From the NCBI RefSeq assembly GCF_000204055.1, contig NW_006768777.1, positions 172,936-236,935 on the forward strand: a stretch of DNA of 64,000 nt, written 5' to 3'. Each line of letters begins with the position of its first letter. The first letter of the stretch is position 1. Positions 58,259 through 64,000 of this stretch are shown here, piece by piece. Made by a program: the position numbers and the translations under genes. Origin of the DNA: Melampsora larici-populina 98AG31. Taxonomy: Eukaryota > Basidiomycota > Pucciniomycetes > Pucciniales > Melampsoraceae. Below the pieces are notes generated by a model, which worked only from the letters and a program-made list of their open reading frames with translations, ran no database searches and was not told the DNA's origin.

Positions 58259-61200
58259 CTAAACCGCGATCTTGGTTCTTTTAGCTGATTTGCCCTTCTT
58301 CCCCACGTATGGTGGTGGTTTGCGCTTGGTTGCCTTAGCACCAGTGACCCCAGACCCCGCAGTCGTCAAAAGGTCCGCCTGCAAATAAGGAGTATGTCAA
58401 AAATAAGACTCTAGTCAGTATGACAAAGTTATATATCACCAAATGTAATTGAAACCATACCGCTTTGTCCTTTGTGCTTGCGTCTTTTGCCTTAGTGACA
58501 TTAGAGGCACCTTTTCGCTCGCTTTTGTCTTTGCGTTGTTATACATTGTCATTTCTTCTTCCGAAGGGTGCAAAACTGCAATTGAATCGGTGCTTGCTTT
58601 CCACTTGTGAATTTCGTGAAGTATTGCTACATATGTGTTTGGAAGTGGTTCACTACCAAACACATCATCCAGATCCAGTCCGTCTAAAACAAGATCGTAG
58701 TTGAAACATATGCTCCAAAGTTTAATCGGTGAGAACAGGTCATCGAGAGTGTAGAATGAATCTTTAGGATATTCTACATTAAAAATAGTCCTCAGATGTG
58801 TTTGAATGCGCAGGAACAATCGAATCCGACGAATGTCTTGACGTAGAGGGTGGTCATTGCTCAGGGGTCTCAATGTCGTAGTAAGGCCAGTATCCTGACG
58901 TTCTAGATCCTCCGAGTCCACTTTGAAGTCGGGTTGTCCAGGTGGAACGTCCTGCTTGAGGACCAGCTCGGTGAAATTAGATTGATTCACACTACACAAA
59001 ATGTAATCTTTACCGGGCGGTAAAGAAAACTAGTGACGTAGAAAAATCCTGAGGCAACAGGAAGAGAGCTAAAAATCTGAAAAAATATGCACCTTGCTCC
59101 TAGATGTTGGGGCGTCATGATGAGTATTTTTTTGTATTTTACACACAGATATTGGTTAATGTACTAACAATAAAGGCTGAGAATCATCAAAAACCCACCT
59201 GTAACAATACCTGAAATTTGGCCCATGGTTTGAAGACAGGATTTTGAAATCTTCAAACATCAATAACTTTTGCAGTTCTGAATCAAATCACTCAATTTTA
59301 AGTTCATCAAAAAGGTGAGTCTTTCCTCTACATTTATCATTCAGACATTAAATCTTTAGCCGGTCTGCAAAAGATCCTACAGAGCGTTTTGTTCCAAACT
59401 GTTTGAACATAGGTAGAGAGTTTAAATTACCAGATAACACCCTACTACCTTTATAAAGTGTAAAGAAGAATTGTTAAGCTTTTGAATGAACCAATAATCA
59501 AGTTATTTGGAGCAAAATTGCAAAAGTTATTGAAGTTTTTAGACCACAAAATATTTGTCTTCATAATCATGACACAAATTTCAGGTACTGTTACAGGTGG
59601 GTTGTTGATGATTTTCAGCCTTTATTGTTAGTACATTAACCAATTTCTGTGTGTAAAATTAAAAAAAATACTCATCATGACGCCCCAACACCTAGGAACA
59701 AGGTGCATATTTTTTCAGATTTTTAGCTCTCTCCCTGTTGCCTCAGGAGTTTTCTACGTCAGTAGTTTTCTTTACCGCCCGGTAAAGATTACAATTTTTG
59801 TAGTGTCAAGATCTTCTGTTGCGCTAGGAAAAAATTAGCTGCATTTGAATCGCAGTTAGAGCATAGGCACGGTGCCATATTGGCATCCGCCTGCCTTTGA
59901 ATTTCACTCGTCACGGCTGGGTCATTTGTCGATATCGGTATGTTAGTTACACCTAGGAATCGATTGGAGGAGAAACATTAGGATAGACAACAGCAAATCA
60001 AGGTGAAAAGCAAAGCAAACTACTCACCTTAGTAGAACCTCAAAAGCCACCCGTAAACATACCTCAGTGTTACACATTGCGTGCATATGATGATCGTGGT
60101 CTTGAAGACTCGGATGAGGCAAAGCCGAAAGTGAATCCTTGTCAGACTGCGACAATTGATTGACTATCAAAAACGCAACAGCTGGTTGACCGTCTCGCCC
60201 GCCTCGCCCGGCCATTTGGATCACCTCCAGCGGATCCAGCTGACCCATGATGATTACCCTTCTCACACAAGTCCAGTTTTGGCCTAGACCAAGAGCATTA
60301 GTACAGGTCATCACGGAAAAGATCCCCTTCGCAAAATCTTGAGCACGTCGAGTCTTATCAATGGGACAGGTCGAGGCGTGATGATGTCGTACTGAGGTAC
60401 TCAAGCCGTTGGAAGATTCAGTTTCGTTTTGGCGCGCCGAATTGATTGCTTTAAGGGCTAAGTAGGTGTTGTTTTGTGTATGACAGTACACCAGAGTGGG
60501 TACAAGCTCTGAGTCGGTTACCGTCGTTTTAGGTGCAAAGAACTTCTTTAGCAAGTCCATTGAAGAAGCTCCGTGCCTGAGCGTGACCCGGATGAAACGG
60601 ATCCCAGGTCGTACTAATTCGCTTCGATGAATGTCAATGCTATCTCTAGTGATTTTGAGACTTGCAAGGATTTGGTCGAAGTTGCGAGGAGGGCAAGTTG
60701 CTGACATGAGCAGAGTTGGTACTGATTCGGTGGCTAGAAAGCGCTCCACTAGGTTTCCGTATGAAGGCCGAAAAGCCGTTCGATCTTGCTGTATCTGAAA
60801 TGATCGGTAATTCTTGATTCGGCCCGACAAGGCAAGGCCCCAACAGTAGATGAGGTGAGCCTCATCTACAACCTTGAGAACCAAACGGTTCTGGAAACCC
60901 TTGGAAAAATAGAGACGTTCGAATTGAGAGTTATTCAAGAAGATTTCCGGGGACTATTAAGCACATGTCAAGTGTGGTCAGCTCAGCAATGATCCAAAAA
61001 TGATTGGAATCAAGTTCAGGGCTTACCACATAAATAAATTGATATTTTCCGGCAAGTACCTCTTTGAAAGCTGCTTGCGTGAAGGACGCCCGTGTCAGAT
61101 TGATAGCAGATAGACCATTTCTAGCCTTTTCTTCAACCTGTCCAAATGCCCGATAAATAGCAAGTTAAGTTGAATATAGAACCGAAGACAGAGAAACATT

Positions 61201-61587
61201 TGAGACACTTACTTGGTTATCTCCAAGCGCGTCTAATGGATTCAAAGTCAAGATGATAGGTGCACATGCTTTGGTGAACATTAGATAGAATAACTCCGGT
61301 ATTCGAGACTTGCCATAGCCGGTACACGCAAGGAGAAAGACGTCCCGTTTTCGAACCAGACTCATGGTTGAGTCAACTTGTAAGGCTCGAGCAATCATTT
61401 TGAATGTGCTGTAAAATAAATCTCGTATCACTTTTTGTTGTTCTTCATCGTCTTCCTTGAGTAATGACTTTGAGATTGATGGGCGGAACTCTTGAGGGTT
61501 AGCTTTGGTGGCCGCTGGCGATGTGACTGGGATTCTGCCAACATCAGGCAAAGGTGGAATAATAGCACTGCGAGAGCGAGTAAGCAT
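58259..61587 (-). pseudogene. RecQ-family DEAH helicase of the 7.3-kb element, interrupted by a MITE
   Basis: Minus-strand exons 61587-61213, 61137-61027 and 60953-60028, then about 59906-59806, the MITE at 58990-59805, continuation 58989-58436 and a last exon ending with TAG at 58259. All helicase motifs are visible: TGYGKS (89-94), LNPLDALGDNQ, DEAH (192-195), LLMSATCPP, LVYCHTQNNT, TCTNALGLG and QMAGRGGRDGQPA. After the helicase core comes a possible zinc site CLCSNC and a charged region ending KKGKSAKRTKIAV. One A appears lost near 58.52 kb, because the Lys-rich tail reads in the next frame. RecQ enzymes unwind DNA 3' to 5'; here it may act in mobilisation or repair, which is inference. 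Confidence 0.8.
58990..59805. mobile_element. 816-bp CACTA-type MITE, TSD TCA
   Basis: Begins CACTACACAAAATGTAATCT and ends with the inverse of CACTACAAAAATTGTAATCT. The terminal inverted repeats extend about 225 bp per arm (GGCAACAG, GGGGCGTCATGATGAGTATT and TACTAACAATAAAGGCTGA in both). Flanked by TCA (58987-58989 and 59806-59808). The interior is AT-rich and non-coding. It sits inside the helicase coding region; excising it with one TCA restores the frame. Confidence 0.9.
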
Positions 61588-61889
61588 GACGTAGTTGTTG
61601 GTTGGAGGGCAAGTGAATGCGCATCGATGCTGATGGTGGCGTCTTATCAGTTATGTACGGCAGACGCGTCCCCCCCTAAGGCTTACTGCTTAAGGATTAC
61701 TGCCATTAGGTCATAAGACTTTCATGGCCTACGACAGTTTCTACCCAGCATAAGGTTATGTCCGGAATCGCACGAGGTCAAATCGATCAAATCAGATTGA
61801 CCGCCTGTACACCCGTTCTTAGGCTGTTACAGGAAGACGTAAGGAGCATATTTACTCATGCCTCCCAAATATGCAAACCGAGTCTGTTT

Positions 61890-62102
61890 CTGTTGAAAGT
61901 AGTACCAACTTATGTAGACAGATGTAGAGAACAAGATACGAGAAACATGGAACTTTTTGTGGAGAGGTTTTGAGGTGAAGTTGAAAAAAGTACATAATGG
62001 TACTTAAATCTTGGAAGTCCTCCGCGAAAAATCGCGAGTCTGCGATAAGCCCCTCTCCGAGGTCGCGGACGTGGCCGCGGGAGAGGGGCTTAGTTAAGCT
62101 TA
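61890..62102. repeat. right terminal inverted repeat of the 7.3-kb element
   Basis: Inverse of 54810-55020 with scattered mismatches; the inner palindrome is at about 62047-62091. Confidence 0.85.
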
Positions 62103-62715
62103 AGTGATGGCCCAAGATGACCCCCACAGAACAATTATAGGAAAGCCGAGTTTACATTGAGTTCAACATTCGAATGCGTCAGCATGCGCACCAGATTTCA
62201 ACGTCCCGAATTTCGAAGGTCAGTGAGGGTCAGTGTCAATGCGAGTGGCATAAATTCCATCCCCACGTGTTGTACCGGGTGGGTAATCAGTTACCCCTCG
62301 GTATGAATTCATCGCCACCACTCAATTTTGAGTTTTTTTCTTATGATTTTTTCTCGGGTGGATTTTTCTCTCATCGTTTTTAAAATTTACATAGCATGTG
62401 CCCTGTAGAGTTCAACATTTGAACGAGGAGGTTGATCAGACCATATGGTGGGGAGAACAATCGATACATTGACCTGCGAGCTCCCGAGCGTCCGTGACAC
62501 CTATAAATATGTAGCCTCTTGGAGTCTGATTGTTGTCCATCTGTCTCCTTACTGTCATCTATATACGCACTTTGCCCTATCTTTATACTTGGCTCCTATA
62601 TTTTTCAATCTTATAATCACTAAGAATCTCATCACATTCGACTCTGTCTCCAACACCCTTGATTCATCCCAATACCTATTCCATCACGATTTTTGATACT
62701 ACCCATAATAGAACA
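62103..62715. other. spacer and promoter of the copy D gene
   Basis: Begins with the right copy of the 9-bp target duplication and contains a TATAAATA box at 62501-62508. No other feature seen. Confidence 0.5.
62501..62508 (+). promoter_or_regulatory. TATA box
   Basis: TATAAATA, 208 bp before the ATG at 62716, matching the element before the paralogue at 52866. Confidence 0.55.
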
Positions 62716-63698
62716 ATGAATCACCACATACTCGTCCTCCTTGTCTTGCTCCCAGCTCTGGCTTTGACTCAAGCCAAGAAGGACCTTATGGTTTCAATCG
62801 TGGATAGGTATAGTTTTTGCCTCATTGTTCCCAAGGACCCTCACACCAACATTGTTAGTGCTTCACATCTCACATCAATATCAGTGTCTTCTCAGCTGAC
62901 AATCTTGACCTGGGCCTACATATTTAGGGAGATTCAGAATATCCTGGTGGAATGTCACTCTGGTGTGAAGGTATAAATCGCGGACAAGGAAAATTCAATA
63001 AGTTTTGGCGCCAAGTTGAAGTTTCAAGACCCAGGGACGGTGTGTTACAGGTAAGTTTTGAAGCTGTCGATAACGAGCTCTCAGATCAGATTCACTCAAC
63101 CCAAGTTATGTCGCTCTTTTTCAAACTTCAGATGACTGGTTGCTTCAATCTCTGGAGCTCAGATAGGTAAGCATCAATGTTTCAGAGTGTTCAGAGACTC
63201 TAATTGTTGTGCGGAAGATTGTATACTGAATTCCATAATCTTTTCAAAGGTTCAATTCCGGTGATGGTGGCGGACAATACGACTCTGACGGTGGTGACGG
63301 CGGAAACGGAAACCCAGCTGGAAGTGTGTGTAAACAGTGAGCTTATTTCCAGAATATTCTTTATTGCATTCCTAGAGCTTACTTACATGGGAAACAACGA
63401 TAGATACCAACACTATGTGCAACTTATCGAGCCAAATTCTCAAAGGGCTTGTCTCCGGTGCTGCAGGGACAAGTGAGTCTTTTGCAACTACCTCCACCTT
63501 CTCAATGAGATCATAATTAACCACTCCTTTCTTTTCAGGAATGATTGCAATGTCTCACGAGACACCTCTGGGTGTCCAAGTGTGATACCTGGTCAGTTAA
63601 TCTCTCATCAAGCCCTGAAGGTCACTGGATGAAAGATTAAGCAATTACTGATAATCTTTTGTGTCCATCACTCAGGTAACTATTTTACGTGCAACTAA
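62716..63698 (+). CDS. secreted cysteine-rich protein, conserved fungal family, copy D
   Basis: Seven exons: 62716-62853, 62928-63050, 63132-63166, 63250-63336, 63404-63472, 63539-63591 and 63676-63698, giving 175 residues. The signal peptide MNHHILVLLVLLPALALTQA is followed by CLIVPKDPHTNIGDSEYPGG, WCEGINRGQG, GGGQYDSDGGDGG, YVQLIEPNSQRACLRCC and SGCPSVIPGNYFTCN. It is a clear paralogue of copy C: six of the seven exon lengths are identical (138, 35, 87, 69, 53, 23) and only exon 2 differs (123 against 129). Function unknown; secretion is predicted from the N-terminus. Confidence 0.85.
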
Positions 63699-64000
63699 AT
63701 GGACATTCGGCTATCGTTTTCTCGGTCTTGCTTTTCTTCCTCTATCTGTATTTTTATAATCTTATGATGGACAATTTTCTTCGATACGTGACATTATTTT
63801 TGTGTTTCGAATGATTTGGGTTTTCCCCTGCATTTGTGTTGAGGATGCATGCGGTCACCAGACTCTGCTTTGTTAGTTGATGTTTAATGATTTATCTCGT
63901 CCGAAGAATTGATATTGACCGCAAGCATTCGTGAGCTTACCGTGTTCTCGGGTGTCTTTGCGTAATACGACAATAAGTTTGAAAATTTCGAAGTCTGGTC
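63699..64000. other. 3' flank of copy D
   Basis: AT-rich downstream sequence, similar in style to the 3' flank of copy C (both contain GGACAATTTTCTTC). No gene seen before the window ends. Confidence 0.4.

Larger units (their letters stand above)
54810..62102. mobile_element. 7.3-kb TIR transposon with 9-bp TSD, carrying DUF6589-like and RecQ helicase genes
   Basis: The left end TAAGCTTAACTAAGCCCCTC and right end (its inverse) define the element, and similarity between ends extends about 210 bp inward. A perfect 9-bp direct duplication AGTGATGGC flanks it (54801-54809 and 62103-62111). Each end also contains a small palindrome AAGCCCCTCT...AGAGGGGCTT around a GC-rich core. Inside, two genes converge: plus 55339-58258 and minus 61587-58259. 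A CACTA-type MITE (58990-59805) is nested in the minus gene. Long terminal repeats with a 9-bp duplication recall Mutator-like elements, but the gene content does not. Confidence 0.9.

Noticed and set aside
1..64000. CRISPR arrays, bacterial operons or riboswitches
   Set aside because: The sequence is clearly eukaryotic and intron-rich; no regularly spaced identical short repeats with unique spacers were seen.

Overview
The window looks like nuclear DNA of a basidiomycete, most probably a rust fungus (Pucciniales, Puccinia-like). The evidence is short GT-AG introns in nearly every gene, AT-rich spacers, basidiomycete housekeeping genes (NAD kinase, RRP9, a Mob-family protein), lineage-specific secreted protein families, and many nested DNA transposons (Plavaka/Tnp2-like, hAT-like, CACTA-type MITEs). 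The taxon is inferred from gene content; no marker gene fixes the species. A 100-base run of N at 8522-8621 marks a scaffold gap. Exon coordinates were worked out by hand from splice signals and reading-frame continuity.

Layout. 0-7 kb: the 3' end of one gene and two complete multi-exon genes on the plus strand, all coiled-coil proteins of unknown function, two of them with a SAP-like motif. 7.6-11 kb: a convergent Plavaka/CACTA-type transposase gene interrupted by a 183-bp CACTG-ended MITE. 11.7-15 kb: transposon relics and foldback DNA. 15.2-27.8 kb: a conserved housekeeping block, all on the minus strand: a Mob2-type kinase coactivator, a C2H2 zinc-finger protein, NAD kinase and the U3 snoRNP WD40 protein RRP9. 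28.6-32.3 kb and 49.6-51.4 kb: two copies of one seven-exon secreted-protein gene; the first is broken by a 1.88-kb TA-flanked element. 33.7-35.2 kb: a CDP-diacylglycerol synthase pseudogene truncated at a dispersed repeat. 38.5-39.9 kb: a small membrane protein. 41-48 kb: CACTG element, foldback palindromes and a dead hAT transposase.

52.8-63.7 kb: two paralogous cysteine-rich secreted protein genes with identical intron phases flank a 7.3-kb mobile element. The element has about 210-bp terminal inverted repeats and a perfect 9-bp target duplication. It carries convergently a DUF6589-like protein and a RecQ-family DEAH helicase. This is the most unusual object in the window. Its two genes now carry in-frame stops, a frameshift and a nested CACTA MITE, so this copy looks dead, but its structure is complete.

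Taken together, the window has a stable core of housekeeping genes with accessory regions on both sides, where transposons have repeatedly landed inside exons of transposases and secreted-protein genes.
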